NCBI RefSeq assembly: GCF_026385485.1
Contig: NZ_JANIDX010000003.1
Coordinates: forward strand, 215,344 to 279,343
Origin: Bombella pollinis
Lineage (GTDB): Bacteria > Pseudomonadota > Alphaproteobacteria > Acetobacterales > Acetobacteraceae
Length of the DNA stretch: 64,000 nt
Direction: 5' to 3'
Notes under the pieces: generated by a model
The model's database searches: none
Seen by the model: only the letters and a program-made list of their open reading frames with translations
Told to the model about the DNA's origin: nothing
Part shown: piece by piece, positions 27,246-36,530 of the stretch
How positions within the stretch are numbered: the stretch's first letter is position 1
Layout: every line of letters starts with the position of its first letter
Position numbers and translations under genes: made by a program

Positions 27246-29738
27246 TTAATGTGTTTTGCGTTTGTGATGTGGTTTTTTAGAGCTTAAGTTGCTTTTCTTA
27301 CCATGGGAGGCTTTATGATGGCCGCGTTCTCCTGCATGGGGTTTTGGATGATGCTCGCCCCGGCGGCCCTGATGGCGGCGGGAGGTCTCGCGCATCCGGC
27401 TCTGGGTGCGGAGGACATGCTCAATCCATTCATCTAGGATAGCGGCATTTCGTTCCGCCACGATGAGCTCTGGGTAATTATCGGGGAAGCGCATTGCCAA
27501 CCACCGCCATGTCACAAGGCGGCGATGGCGTTTTTCAGCGCGTTCTAATTCTTCACGCCCGGCGGTAGAGGCTTGGGGAAGGCGGCCCGTGCCGGGGGGG
27601 AAGATGGATTGCCCGCGCGCATGGAGGGCCGCCCATTCTACAAGGCGGGGGATGCCGTTATCGCGTGTGTTGATAGGACACATGGCGTAGGTCCAGCGGG
27701 TGGAGAGGTCTAACCCATCCACCCCCTCCAAGGCTGCGGCAATCTCTAACGCTTGCTCCATATCCGCAAGGCGGTAATTGGGGTCATCAGGGCGTAAAAC
27801 AGCCCGTTTAATGCGGGTTAGCACACCATAGAGGCTGTCTGATTCCATCTCTTGAGCAACGGCTTGCACAATATCAGCATCGGGCTGCACAAGGGGGCGT
27901 AGCTCTAGCATAGGCTCTGGTGGGGCTTCGAGCATATGGCGGATGAAGCTGGGACGGCCCGCCCCTTCTAGCACGCAGACCAAGCCTTCCTCATGTTTAC
28001 CAAAACGGCCTGCGCGCCCGCCAATTTGCTTGACCTCTTGAGAGACAAGATTGCGCGTTTGCCGCCCATCATATTTGCGCAGCGTGCTGAATACCACCCG
28101 GCGAATGGAGAGATTAAGCCCCATGCCAATCGCATCGGTTGCGATGAGGATGTCCGCTTCACCACGGTTAAAGCGTGCTGCCTCGGCCCGGCGGACCTCT
28201 GGGCTTAACGCCCCGTAAATAACGGCTACCCGGCGGTTATGGGCCATTAGCTCGGCGCGGAGGTCTAGCACATCCCGGCGAGAGAAAGCGATGAGGGCAT
28301 CCCCTGCGCGGAGGTCCGTTAAGGCAAGCGTACCCGCAGGGCGTAGCGGGCTTTTACGCTCTAGATGGATCTCATCAACGGGGTCATTACAGAGTTCGGC
28401 AATGCGTTTGACGAGGGGGATGCAATCTGCCGCGCCTAAGATGAACACATGGCGGGCAGGCACCCCCATAATGGCCGCTGTCCATGCCGCACCTCGGTCA
28501 GGGTCGCTGAGCATTTGGGCTTCATCAATGATGGCCACATCAACAGGGTTGTTAAATGGGCACATCTCCACGGTAGCGGCAAGATGGCGAGCGGTGGGGT
28601 CGATGATGCGCTCCTCCCCCGTGGTGAGGGAGGCAGGCACGCCGCGGCTTAGCATAGCCTCGCGGAACTCATGGGCTAAGAGGCGCAGCGGGGCGAGGGC
28701 CAGCCCACTTTCTGCTTGGGCGAGGGCCTCTAACGCTGTGTGAGATTTGCCGGAGTTGGTCGGCCCTGTCACAAGCGTGATGCGGCGATTAAGCGCGCGT
28801 GCCGTGCGGAAATGCGCTGCAAAGCGGTCTAATGCCGCTACACGCGCGATAGCTGCATTGCCTTTGCGGGCTTGGGGGCTATCATCATACTCTTCATCGC
28901 GTTTTTGGCTTGTCCCACGTCGCCAGCTATTGAGGAGCGGGCGGCATTTTTTAAGCTCGGCTGGGTCAAAATAGAAAATCTCCAACCCGTCTGGCTGTTG
29001 GTCGCGTTTGGCGATGGGGATGCGCTGTTCTGCAATCCAACGTAGGGCTTCGCGGCGGGAGCAATGCAGAAGGGCGGGGAGTTTCTCAAACCCGACAAGT
29101 GTGGCTTCCCAGTCTTTAATTTTCTGTAGCTCGCGTGCACGGCGGGCCTCGGCTTTGGCGCGGATGTCCTCTTGCTCGCGTGCGCGGCGTTCTTCCTCAA
29201 GGATCAGCTCATCTTCAAAGCCGAGATCAACCCCACCAAAGGCACGGGCAATGCTGTGGGAGAGACGCTCAATTTGCGCACCAGAGAGGTACGTTCCCGC
29301 ATCGGCTAGGTCGGCACGCACATCATCAAGGACGCGCAAGGGGGTATCGGCCATATCCCGCCAGCGTTCCTCCAAGAGGCTTTCCAGCACGGCGGCTTGG
29401 CCTTCCTCATCAATGAGGGGGTCGTGAATCCGTTCCGCTGCGAGGAGGACATCAGCTTTACGTACCCAAACCGCCCCGCTGCGATGAGCATGGTTCATCA
29501 TGCTGTTAGCCCAACCACGGCGGCGGACTTGGCAGAGCGCGTGGAGGAGCTCGGCTTCATTAATGCTGGTTTTATCAGCCCCTAAACGGCGCGCCACTTG
29601 CCGGAGCAAAGCGGCACGTTCACGCGGGGTGATGGCAAGATGCGTGCCAAAGGCTTCTTCAGCCTGTGTTAAGGCGAACTCCGCAGGGGAGAGAGGCGTT
29701 GTATTGGCGGAATCATAAGAGGAGGAAGCATCTGTCAT
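27246..29738 (-). CDS. SUV3-like DExH RNA helicase
   Basis: About 830 aa. The helicase core has motif I TGPTNSGKSHT, motif II IIDEAQML, and the later block ATDAIGMGLNLSIRRVVF with QIGGRAGRFG (motif VI), which is typical of the SUV3 family. An N-terminal region of about 300 residues, partly coiled coil with many Arg/Glu, precedes the core. A His/Lys/Arg-rich tail follows it. SUV3 relatives unwind RNA with a 3'-5' polarity and assist RNA decay; the bacterial role is not well defined. The start at 29738 (MTDASSSYD) is taken because the upstream in-frame stretch looks non-coding, but no Shine-Dalgarno site is seen. Confidence 0.8.
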   Translation of the reverse strand: MTDASSSYDSANTTPLSPAEFALTQAEEAFGTHLAITPRERAALLRQVARRLGADKTSINEAELLHALCQVRRRGWANSMMNHAHRSGAVWVRKADVLLAAERIHDPLIDEEGQAAVLESLLEERWRDMADTPLRVLDDVRADLADAGTYLSGAQIERLSHSIARAFGGVDLGFEDELILEEERRAREQEDIRAKAEARRARELQKIKDWEATLVGFEKLPALLHCSRREALRWIAEQRIPIAKRDQQPDGLEIFYFDPAELKKCRPLLNSWRRGTSQKRDEEYDDSPQARKGNAAIARVAALDRFAAHFRTARALNRRITLVTGPTNSGKSHTALEALAQAESGLALAPLRLLAHEFREAMLSRGVPASLTTGEERIIDPTARHLAATVEMCPFNNPVDVAIIDEAQMLSDPDRGAAWTAAIMGVPARHVFILGAADCIPLVKRIAELCNDPVDEIHLERKSPLRPAGTLALTDLRAGDALIAFSRRDVLDLRAELMAHNRRVAVIYGALSPEVRRAEAARFNRGEADILIATDAIGMGLNLSIRRVVFSTLRKYDGRQTRNLVSQEVKQIGGRAGRFGKHEEGLVCVLEGAGRPSFIRHMLEAPPEPMLELRPLVQPDADIVQAVAQEMESDSLYGVLTRIKRAVLRPDDPNYRLADMEQALEIAAALEGVDGLDLSTRWTYAMCPINTRDNGIPRLVEWAALHARGQSIFPPGTGRLPQASTAGREELERAEKRHRRLVTWRWLAMRFPDNYPELIVAERNAAILDEWIEHVLRTQSRMRETSRRHQGRRGEHHPKPHAGERGHHKASHGKKSNLSSKKPHHKRKTH

Positions 29739-29931
29739 AGGGGTGTTTTCGGGAGTGGTGGGTAGGGAAGTCAAGCAAAAAGGCGGGTATGGCTGTGTTT
29801 GTGATGACAAAAGAGGAAAAGATAGGCATGGTACGGGGCATGATGGGTGGTAATGATGGCCTCTCGCTAGTATCACCCCCTTGAGATAAAAGATTGTGAC
29901 CTAGCGTCATTTTGGAGAGAAAGACGGATTC

Positions 29932-30825
29932 ATGAGCACACCTTATCCTGCTGAATCAGCTCCGACCCCTGTTATTGCTGAGCCATTGACGGGCCTCGTC
30001 CCTTTTGAAGGGTATGAGGGCCAATATCGCCTTGCTGTCCCAACGCAAGAATATGGCCATCTTTATCCGGCCACGGTGAAGCAAGTGCATCATTGGACAA
30101 ATCGGCTCTTCAGCTTCACCACGACTCGCGACCCCGGTTTGCGCTTCTCCAACGGGCAATTTGCGATGATTGGGATTGAGGTAGAGGGCAAGCCGTTATT
30201 GCGTGCTTACTCCCTTGCCTCTGCGAATTATGAGGATCAGATGGAGTTCCTCTCCATTGCGGTGGAGAATGGCCCACTCACTTCCCGCCTGCGCCATGTA
30301 AAGGTTGGTGATACGGTATTGATTGGCCGTAAGCCAGTTGGCACTTTGTTGCTCGATAATCTCAAACCGGGGCGGAATCTATATTTCCTCTCCACCGGGA
30401 CGGGTCTTGCTCCTTTCATGAGCTTGATTAAAGACCCTGATGCATATGATCGCTATGAGAATGTCATCCTCACCCATACAGTGCGTGAGCGTGGGGAGTT
30501 GGCCTACCGGGATTACATCACCAATATCCTGCCAAAGCATGAGTTCCTTGGTGAAGATGTTGCTGCGAAGCTGAAATATTATCCCGCTGTGACGCGTGAG
30601 GAGTTCCCCGTGCAGGAGCGTATCACGGCATTGATCAATAATGGCCGCATCTTCCGTGACCTGAATATTGATGAGCTAGACCCAGAGCATGATCGTGTGA
30701 TGATTTGTGGCTCCCCAGAGATGCTTGCAGATACACAAAAACTGCTGGAAGAGCGCGGTTTTGAGGAAGGTAATATGAGCCGCCAAGGCTCTTATGTGGT
30801 CGAGAAAGCGTTTGCAGAGCGGTAA
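29932..30825 (+). CDS. fpr: Ferredoxin/flavodoxin-NADP reductase
   Basis: A 297-aa FAD-dependent reductase. The FAD-binding motif RAYSLAS (RxYS type), the NADP-binding block FLSTGTGLAPFMSLI and the C-terminal MICGSPEML followed by GSYVVEKAFAER match Fpr-type enzymes. It exchanges electrons between NADPH and ferredoxin or flavodoxin, feeding Fe-S assembly and oxidative-stress defence. It is about 40 residues longer at the N-terminus than E. coli Fpr. It is divergent from the helicase gene and 46 bp before gor, so the two redox genes may share a transcript. Confidence 0.92.
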   Translation: MSTPYPAESAPTPVIAEPLTGLVPFEGYEGQYRLAVPTQEYGHLYPATVKQVHHWTNRLFSFTTTRDPGLRFSNGQFAMIGIEVEGKPLLRAYSLASANYEDQMEFLSIAVENGPLTSRLRHVKVGDTVLIGRKPVGTLLLDNLKPGRNLYFLSTGTGLAPFMSLIKDPDAYDRYENVILTHTVRERGELAYRDYITNILPKHEFLGEDVAAKLKYYPAVTREEFPVQERITALINNGRIFRDLNIDELDPEHDRVMICGSPEMLADTQKLLEERGFEEGNMSRQGSYVVEKAFAER

Positions 30826-30871
30826 AGCCGCGCTGTAAAGGCAGGAGTCTTTGCGGGGAGGGATACACGCT

Positions 30872-32263
30872 ATGCAGGAATTGGATCTCTTTGTCATTGG
30901 TGCTGGCTCAGGTGGGGTGCGTTGTGCGCGTATTGCCGCGCAGAACGGGGCCCGCGTGGGCATTGCCGAACGCCGTCATTGGGGTGGGACCTGTGTCAAT
31001 CTCGGTTGTGTCCCCAAAAAACTGATGGTCTATGCTGCAGAGACAGGCCGTATGATTGAGGATGCCCCAGCTTTTGGTTGGGATGTCCAACGGCCTGAAA
31101 CATTCGATTGGTATAGCTTCCTTGCTGCGAAAGACCGTGAGATTGAACGCCTAAATGGCATTTACATCTCTATGTTGGAGAAAGCAGGCATCACCCTTTA
31201 TACGGGGGATGCCCGTCTGATTGATGCTCATACGATCGAGATTGGCCCTTCTGTCCTTGCACCGGATGCCCCGGTACAGCGCGTGCGGGCTAAGAAGATT
31301 GTCCTCGCCACAGGTTCGACCCCGATACGGTTGGACATTCCCGGTGCAGAGCTGGCCATTACCTCTGATGAGCTATTTCACCTCCCAGAGCGGCCCCAAA
31401 GGGTTGCGATTATTGGCAGCGGGTATATTGGGGTGGAGTTTGCTGGTATCTTAGCCGGTATGGGCTCTCAGGTGGATTTATTCTACCGTCAGACGTTGCC
31501 CTTGCGCGGCTTTGATGGTGAGGTCCGCGCTCATCTAAAAGAGTTGATAGACCTATATGGCATTACGCAACATCCCGGCACGAGCCCCGTGCGGTTAGAG
31601 GATGTTGGCGGTGGTAAAGCTGTTCGCCTTGTGTTGGATGATGGCACAGCTTATGAGGTTGATGCTGTCATTATGGCAACGGGTCGCCGGGCCGCTATTG
31701 ATAAGCTAGGCCTTGATTCTGTTGGCGTAGTGATGGAGAAGGGCCATGTTGTCGCTGGGATTGATGGGCGGACGAATATCCCTTCTATTTATGCGATTGG
31801 GGATATTCGTGATGAATATAACCTAACCCCCACGGCGATTGCAGAAGGCCATATGTTGGCCGAGCAGCTTTTTAACCCGCAAGGGCGCACATGGTCGTTT
31901 GAGACGTTGCCTAAGGCGGTGTTCTTCTCCTCCCCTATAGGGGTTGTGGGGCTGAGTGAGGAGGAAGCGGCCCAAAAGCATGACCTCGCTATTTATACAT
32001 CCACCTTCACCCCCATGCGCCAAATATTGCCGAAACGGGCCGGGAAGGTGTTGATGAAGCTGGTGGTGGACCGCCAGAGCGACATTGTGTTGGGCGCGCA
32101 TATGGTCGGGCCTGATGCGCCAGAGATTATCCAAATGCTGGCTATTGCTGTAACGGCAAAGCTGACGAAGAAGCAGTTGGACCAAACGATTGCTTTGCAT
32201 CCTAGCACTGCAGAGGAGTTCGTGACGATGAGAACCCCAACCCGTATGGTGGATAAGCAATAA
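30872..32263 (+). CDS. gor: Glutathione-disulfide reductase
   Basis: A 463-aa flavoprotein. It has the FAD motif VIGAGSGGVR at the N-terminus, the redox-active disulfide GGTCVNLGCVPKK, the NADP-binding motif IIGSGYIGVEFAG and the C-terminal active-site His-Pro in ALHPSTAEEFVTM. These identify glutathione reductase rather than lipoamide dehydrogenase. It keeps glutathione reduced with NADPH. The ATG at 30872 follows GGGGAGGG by 10 bases, preferred over an in-frame TTG at 30851. It sits between fpr and a FUSC transporter on the same strand. Confidence 0.92.
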   Translation: MQELDLFVIGAGSGGVRCARIAAQNGARVGIAERRHWGGTCVNLGCVPKKLMVYAAETGRMIEDAPAFGWDVQRPETFDWYSFLAAKDREIERLNGIYISMLEKAGITLYTGDARLIDAHTIEIGPSVLAPDAPVQRVRAKKIVLATGSTPIRLDIPGAELAITSDELFHLPERPQRVAIIGSGYIGVEFAGILAGMGSQVDLFYRQTLPLRGFDGEVRAHLKELIDLYGITQHPGTSPVRLEDVGGGKAVRLVLDDGTAYEVDAVIMATGRRAAIDKLGLDSVGVVMEKGHVVAGIDGRTNIPSIYAIGDIRDEYNLTPTAIAEGHMLAEQLFNPQGRTWSFETLPKAVFFSSPIGVVGLSEEEAAQKHDLAIYTSTFTPMRQILPKRAGKVLMKLVVDRQSDIVLGAHMVGPDAPEIIQMLAIAVTAKLTKKQLDQTIALHPSTAEEFVTMRTPTRMVDKQ

Positions 32264-32289
32264 GGCTTTATTAAAGGGGTGAGATAGGC

Positions 32290-34392
32290 ATGAGTTGGCC
32301 CAAGTTACAGCCCACAACTCTGAGTGCCGTTTTCTTCTCCCTTAGAACAACCATCGCCTGCTTAGTCGCTCTTGCCATCGCTTTGAAGATGGAGATGGGC
32401 GGGCCGCAATGGGCGGCTATGACGGTGTGGATTGTCGCCCAGAATTCTCGCGGGATGAGTCTCTCTAAAGGGCGGTGGCGTATTGCTGGGACCATGCTGG
32501 GGATGGTGGGGGGGATTGGCCTCATCGCCATTGCCCCGCAACATCCATGGATTTTCTTCTTACTTTTAGCAGGATGGGTTGGCTGGTGTACGGGTATTGC
32601 CTGTTTGCTGGATAACTTCCGTGGTTATGCGATGGTTCTCGCTGGCTATACGGGGGCCATTATCGCCCTTGCCTCAGCCGAGCAACCGGATCATGTGTTC
32701 TATATCGCCATGGCGCGCGGCTCTTATATTTTACTCGGCGTTGTTTGTGAGATGGTCGCGGGAATGATTGCTGTACCGGGGGCGGACCGTGCGGCACAGG
32801 CGGAATTGCAAAAGCGTATTGCAGAGTTGTTGAGCCAAACAGCCATCGCATTAGGGCATGTTTTACGACGTGATGATGAGGGGATTAAGAGGCTGACGCG
32901 GTTGCTTGGCTCACTTCAAAGTTTTAATGACCAGTTAGAGTTTATCCGTATTGATTCCCGCTTAGCAGGGGAAGATGCGGACCGCGCTTATGTCACGTTA
33001 GAGCGTGTAGCTCTTGTTCTTGCGCGTGGGGTGGGGCTGAGCTCCCGCCTTGCTTCTGCCTCGCATATTCCAGAGCGTTTAGCCAAGGGGCTGGAGCGTG
33101 TTGCTGAGGAAATGGATGACCTCTCCAATTTATTGAAAAAAGACATTCTCCAAGTGGTCGCGGGGTTGGGGCGGTTGGATGTTATGTTGCAGGAGAATCG
33201 GGAGGAATTAGAACGTTGCCTGCCGCTGAATGATGATGATTCCATCCAGCAAAGCATCGCCGGGGTGGGGGTGGAAGCCATGTTGGTGGATTTCCGCTCG
33301 GCTGTGGAATCCCAATTTGTGGGGTTACAGAAGCGGAAGCGGCATGTCTTGGTGCGGCATCATATTCACCGTATTGCGGATGGGAGGTTGGCCTTTACCA
33401 ATGCGGTGCGTGCTGCAGTGGCGATGATTTTAGGTGCATTAATATGGGAAGTAACCGCATGGTCCTACGGGTGGGCTTATTTAAGCCTATTGGCTGTGGT
33501 TTGCGCCCGTTTCTCCATTATGGATAATATGATCCTAGTGAGTAAATCCTTCTTTTACGGAGCGGTATGGGCGGTATTGGCCAGTATTATTCCCGTCTTT
33601 TTTGTAATGCCGCTGACCTCTAATTACTTGGTATTTTCTCTTCCTTTTGCGGTGTTTATGTTTCTGGGCGGGGTGGCTTTACGCTATCCTCCAACGATTG
33701 GTATTGCGGCGTCCTATGTGAACTTCTTCCCTTGGGTGTTGGGGTTGGATAATCAGGCGCGCATAAATGAGGTGGAGTGGTTTAACCAATCCCTTGCTTT
33801 GCTTTTGGCGTTATGCAGTGGGGTGCAGATTTTTAAAACGGTAATGCCATTTTCCACTAAGCAAGCATGGGCGCAGTTACGCCGCCAGCTTGTGGAGGAG
33901 ATTCGCCAGCTTAAACAGCCTTTGCAAGGCCGTAAGAAAGCTCAAAACGACTGGACAAGCCAAACCACACAACGCATGGAGCAGGTCATACGTTTTGCAG
34001 GGAAATTACCCCAGCATGACGTGAATAGTATGGTCCGTGGGACATTGGCGGTGATGACGGTAGGACGGCATCTCATCACCTTGCGGGATTTGGCGTTGCA
34101 AAAGCGATTGCCCGAAAATGCGCTACAAACAGGTGAGCAGATGGTGAAAGATATTATCCATCTGACAGAAGCAGGCGGCCATCTTCCGCGCTCTACCAGT
34201 AAAGCTTTTTTAGAGGAACAACAGTTCCTAATAGAAAAATACCAGCAAAGCCACAGTACAAGTACAACACGGCATGATCTAGCCGTGGGGATTGGCTCGT
34301 TGCGGATTATTCATTTTGAATATATGGCGAGTAGAAACTTCTTCCGTAAAGAATATGAGTTCCTACTCGCACGCGGGCGTAATCGGGGGTAA
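32290..34392 (+). CDS. FUSC family transporter (fusaric/aromatic acid exporter type)
   Basis: A 700-aa inner-membrane protein. The N-terminal membrane block includes MEMGGPQWAAMTVWIVAQ, the FUSC signature for the first half, with a second membrane block near residues 375-520. A long soluble region lies between them and another follows at the C-terminus. FUSC proteins export aromatic carboxylic acids, usually with a HlyD-type adaptor; none is adjacent here, in contrast to the second FUSC system near 46 kb. The gene begins 26 bp after gor with an AAAGGGGTGAG ribosome site. Confidence 0.85.
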   Translation: MSWPKLQPTTLSAVFFSLRTTIACLVALAIALKMEMGGPQWAAMTVWIVAQNSRGMSLSKGRWRIAGTMLGMVGGIGLIAIAPQHPWIFFLLLAGWVGWCTGIACLLDNFRGYAMVLAGYTGAIIALASAEQPDHVFYIAMARGSYILLGVVCEMVAGMIAVPGADRAAQAELQKRIAELLSQTAIALGHVLRRDDEGIKRLTRLLGSLQSFNDQLEFIRIDSRLAGEDADRAYVTLERVALVLARGVGLSSRLASASHIPERLAKGLERVAEEMDDLSNLLKKDILQVVAGLGRLDVMLQENREELERCLPLNDDDSIQQSIAGVGVEAMLVDFRSAVESQFVGLQKRKRHVLVRHHIHRIADGRLAFTNAVRAAVAMILGALIWEVTAWSYGWAYLSLLAVVCARFSIMDNMILVSKSFFYGAVWAVLASIIPVFFVMPLTSNYLVFSLPFAVFMFLGGVALRYPPTIGIAASYVNFFPWVLGLDNQARINEVEWFNQSLALLLALCSGVQIFKTVMPFSTKQAWAQLRRQLVEEIRQLKQPLQGRKKAQNDWTSQTTQRMEQVIRFAGKLPQHDVNSMVRGTLAVMTVGRHLITLRDLALQKRLPENALQTGEQMVKDIIHLTEAGGHLPRSTSKAFLEEQQFLIEKYQQSHSTSTTRHDLAVGIGSLRIIHFEYMASRNFFRKEYEFLLARGRNRG

Positions 34393-34420
34393 CGCCCTGC
34401 TTTTAGAGAGGCACAGGGCG
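34393..34420. terminator. Weak intrinsic terminator candidate
   Basis: A 7-bp stem, CGCCCTG (34393-34399) with CAGGGCG (34414-34420), lies between the convergent FUSC gene and the small secreted protein gene. The following T or A tract is poor, so this is uncertain. Confidence 0.35.
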
Positions 34421-34421
34421 A

Positions 34422-34859
34422 TTAAAAGCCGTTGCCACGCGGGGCAACCCAGCCATTGCCTGTTGCATCGCCCATTTTGCCGCCTTGGATGGGGTTGCTA
34501 TCTTGATACGCGCTACCGAAATGCCCAAGGTTGCTCCCTGTGACAGCATCTCGGTTAGAGCGCAGATGGGCTTCGTGGTCCGGGTCTGGCCCATTCTCAA
34601 ATTCTGTGGAGGGTACATCCTGATAACCCGGCGGTGGGGGGCGATGGCCTGTAGCGTGGAAATGCTCACCACCATGGGTGGTAGGTGCTGTGGTTTTTTG
34701 TGTCGATTTTTTGCTGCTAACTTTGCTGGAGGAGTCGTCCTGATAAGGGGTGCTAAAATGGACGCTCTGCGCAACAGCGTGAGAGCTAAGAGAGGTGGCA
34801 AGCCCCAAGGCTGCGAGTGTTGTCAGCCGCATGAGGGGGAAAGAAAAGCGCGAAGCCAT
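34422..34859 (-). CDS. Small secreted protein of unknown function
   Basis: A 145-aa protein with a signal peptide: hydrophobic stretch LTTLAALGLATSLSSHAVAQ and a likely AVA-type cleavage after about residue 30. The mature part is Ser/Thr/His/Asn-rich, polar and appears disordered, with no recognised domain. The ATG at 34859 has AGGACG upstream. It could be a lineage-specific periplasmic protein. It is divergent from the DAHP synthase gene across 240 bp, in which I see no other gene. Confidence 0.6.
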   Translation of the reverse strand: MASRFSFPLMRLTTLAALGLATSLSSHAVAQSVHFSTPYQDDSSSKVSSKKSTQKTTAPTTHGGEHFHATGHRPPPPGYQDVPSTEFENGPDPDHEAHLRSNRDAVTGSNLGHFGSAYQDSNPIQGGKMGDATGNGWVAPRGNGF

Positions 34860-35099
34860 ATGTGATTACGTCCTGCGTGGTAAAGCTACTTCTAGGGCAT
34901 TATACTCGCTATATGGGGCGTAATAATCAAGTTTTTTCAGAGAGAAAGATGGCAGATCTGCGTGAAGATAGCCGATTAATTTGCTGCAAACTCTACCATT
35001 TGCAACGTATTTCAGCCATAAAACAAGGTGCCAACAGCCTGATCATGCCCTAAAAGGTATGGTAAATCCGCCCCGTTCCCCATGTTGTAGGAGAGTAAG

Positions 35100-36476
35100 A
35101 TGCAGCAGTCAGATAGGCAGAGCAAAGCTTCATGGTCTCCCGAGAGTTGGCGCACGCGGCCCATCCGCCAAGCCCCGCATTATGAGGACCAGAACGCTCT
35201 TGCCGAGGTTGAGGCGCGGTTGCATCGCTATCCACCACTCGTTTTTGGGGAGGAGGCGCGCAGGCTCAAAGCGCGGTTAGCAGCGGCTTCACGCGGGGAG
35301 GCCTTTGTCTTGCAAGGCGGCCCATGTGCGGAGAGTTTTGGGGAGTTCACCGGCGATATTATTCGCGATACCTTCCGCGTTCTGTTGCAAATGGCTGCCG
35401 TGCTGACTTTTTCAGCCAAAGTGCCTGTGGTGAAAATCGGACGCATGGCCGGGCAATATGCGAAGCCGCGCTCTTCTGATATCGAGACACGCGATGGGGT
35501 GGAGCTGCCATGCTATCGCGGGGATAACGTCAATAGTCCGGACTTCACCGCTGAAGCGCGTAAAGCAGACCCAGCCCGTATGGAGATGGGGTATTTTCAA
35601 GCCGCTGGTGTGTTGAATTTACTGCGGGCTTTCTCCCATGGCGGTTTTGCTAATCTGCATGATGTGCATCGCTGGATGTTGGATTATGTGCAGCAATCCC
35701 CCCAAGGGGAGCGTTACGCGCAGCTTGCCAGCCAGATTGAAGGCAGCCTTGCTTTTATGAAGGCCTGTGGTGTGGATGATAATGCCCCTCAATATGATGA
35801 GGTGGAGTTCTTTACCTCTCATGAGGCATTGCTGCTGCCTTATGAGCAAGCTTTGACACGTATTGATGAGACGACCGGGCGGCATTATGGCCTCTCGGCT
35901 CATTTCCTTTGGATTGGGGATCGCACGCGCCAGCCTGATGGCGCGCATGTGGAGTTCCTCCGTGGGGTGGATAACCCGATTGGGATCAAGGTCGGGCCGA
36001 CCACCACAGTGGAGGATTTGAAAAAACTCTTAGATATTCTCAACCCAGAGGATGAGGCCGGTCGCATTACCTTGATTTCCCGTATGGGGCATCAAAAGGT
36101 GCGGGAGCTTCTGCCGCCTTTATTGGAGGCTGTTTCCCAAACAGGCCGCCGTGTGACATGGGTGTGCGACCCGATGCATGGTAACACCACGACATCCTCC
36201 AATAAGTATAAAACGCGTGCGTTTGAGCATGTATTGGGGGAGATTACCGGCTTTATGGATGTGTTTGAGCAAGCAGGGCGTATCCCTGGCGGGATTCATC
36301 TGGAGATGACAGGCTATAACGTGACAGAATGCACCGGCGGTCCGCGTGGTTTGACCGATGCTGACTTGCCAACATGCTATAAAACATTCTGTGACCCACG
36401 GTTGAATGCGGAGCAATCTTTGGAGATTGCCTTCCAGCTCTCCGAGCGGATGGCGCGTATCTTTGCAAAAGGGTGA
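35100..36476 (+). CDS. Class II 3-deoxy-7-phosphoheptulonate synthase
   Basis: A 458-aa class II (plant/mycobacterial-type) DAHP synthase. Signatures include LQGGPCAESFGEF, the block around PCYRGDNVNSPDF, WVCDPMHGNTT and LEMTGYNVTECTGG, which contain the metal-binding Cys, His, Glu and Asp residues. It joins phosphoenolpyruvate and erythrose 4-phosphate, the first step of the shikimate pathway; aroKB near 60 kb encodes later steps. A GGAGAG site precedes the ATG. It heads a probable operon with pncB, the acidic unknown gene and gltX. Confidence 0.93.
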   Translation: MQQSDRQSKASWSPESWRTRPIRQAPHYEDQNALAEVEARLHRYPPLVFGEEARRLKARLAAASRGEAFVLQGGPCAESFGEFTGDIIRDTFRVLLQMAAVLTFSAKVPVVKIGRMAGQYAKPRSSDIETRDGVELPCYRGDNVNSPDFTAEARKADPARMEMGYFQAAGVLNLLRAFSHGGFANLHDVHRWMLDYVQQSPQGERYAQLASQIEGSLAFMKACGVDDNAPQYDEVEFFTSHEALLLPYEQALTRIDETTGRHYGLSAHFLWIGDRTRQPDGAHVEFLRGVDNPIGIKVGPTTTVEDLKKLLDILNPEDEAGRITLISRMGHQKVRELLPPLLEAVSQTGRRVTWVCDPMHGNTTTSSNKYKTRAFEHVLGEITGFMDVFEQAGRIPGGIHLEMTGYNVTECTGGPRGLTDADLPTCYKTFCDPRLNAEQSLEIAFQLSERMARIFAKG

Positions 36477-36530
36477 GCAGAACGGCCAGCCCATCGCGTG
36501 CTGGCGGGCTCTTTATAAGGGAGTGGTCGT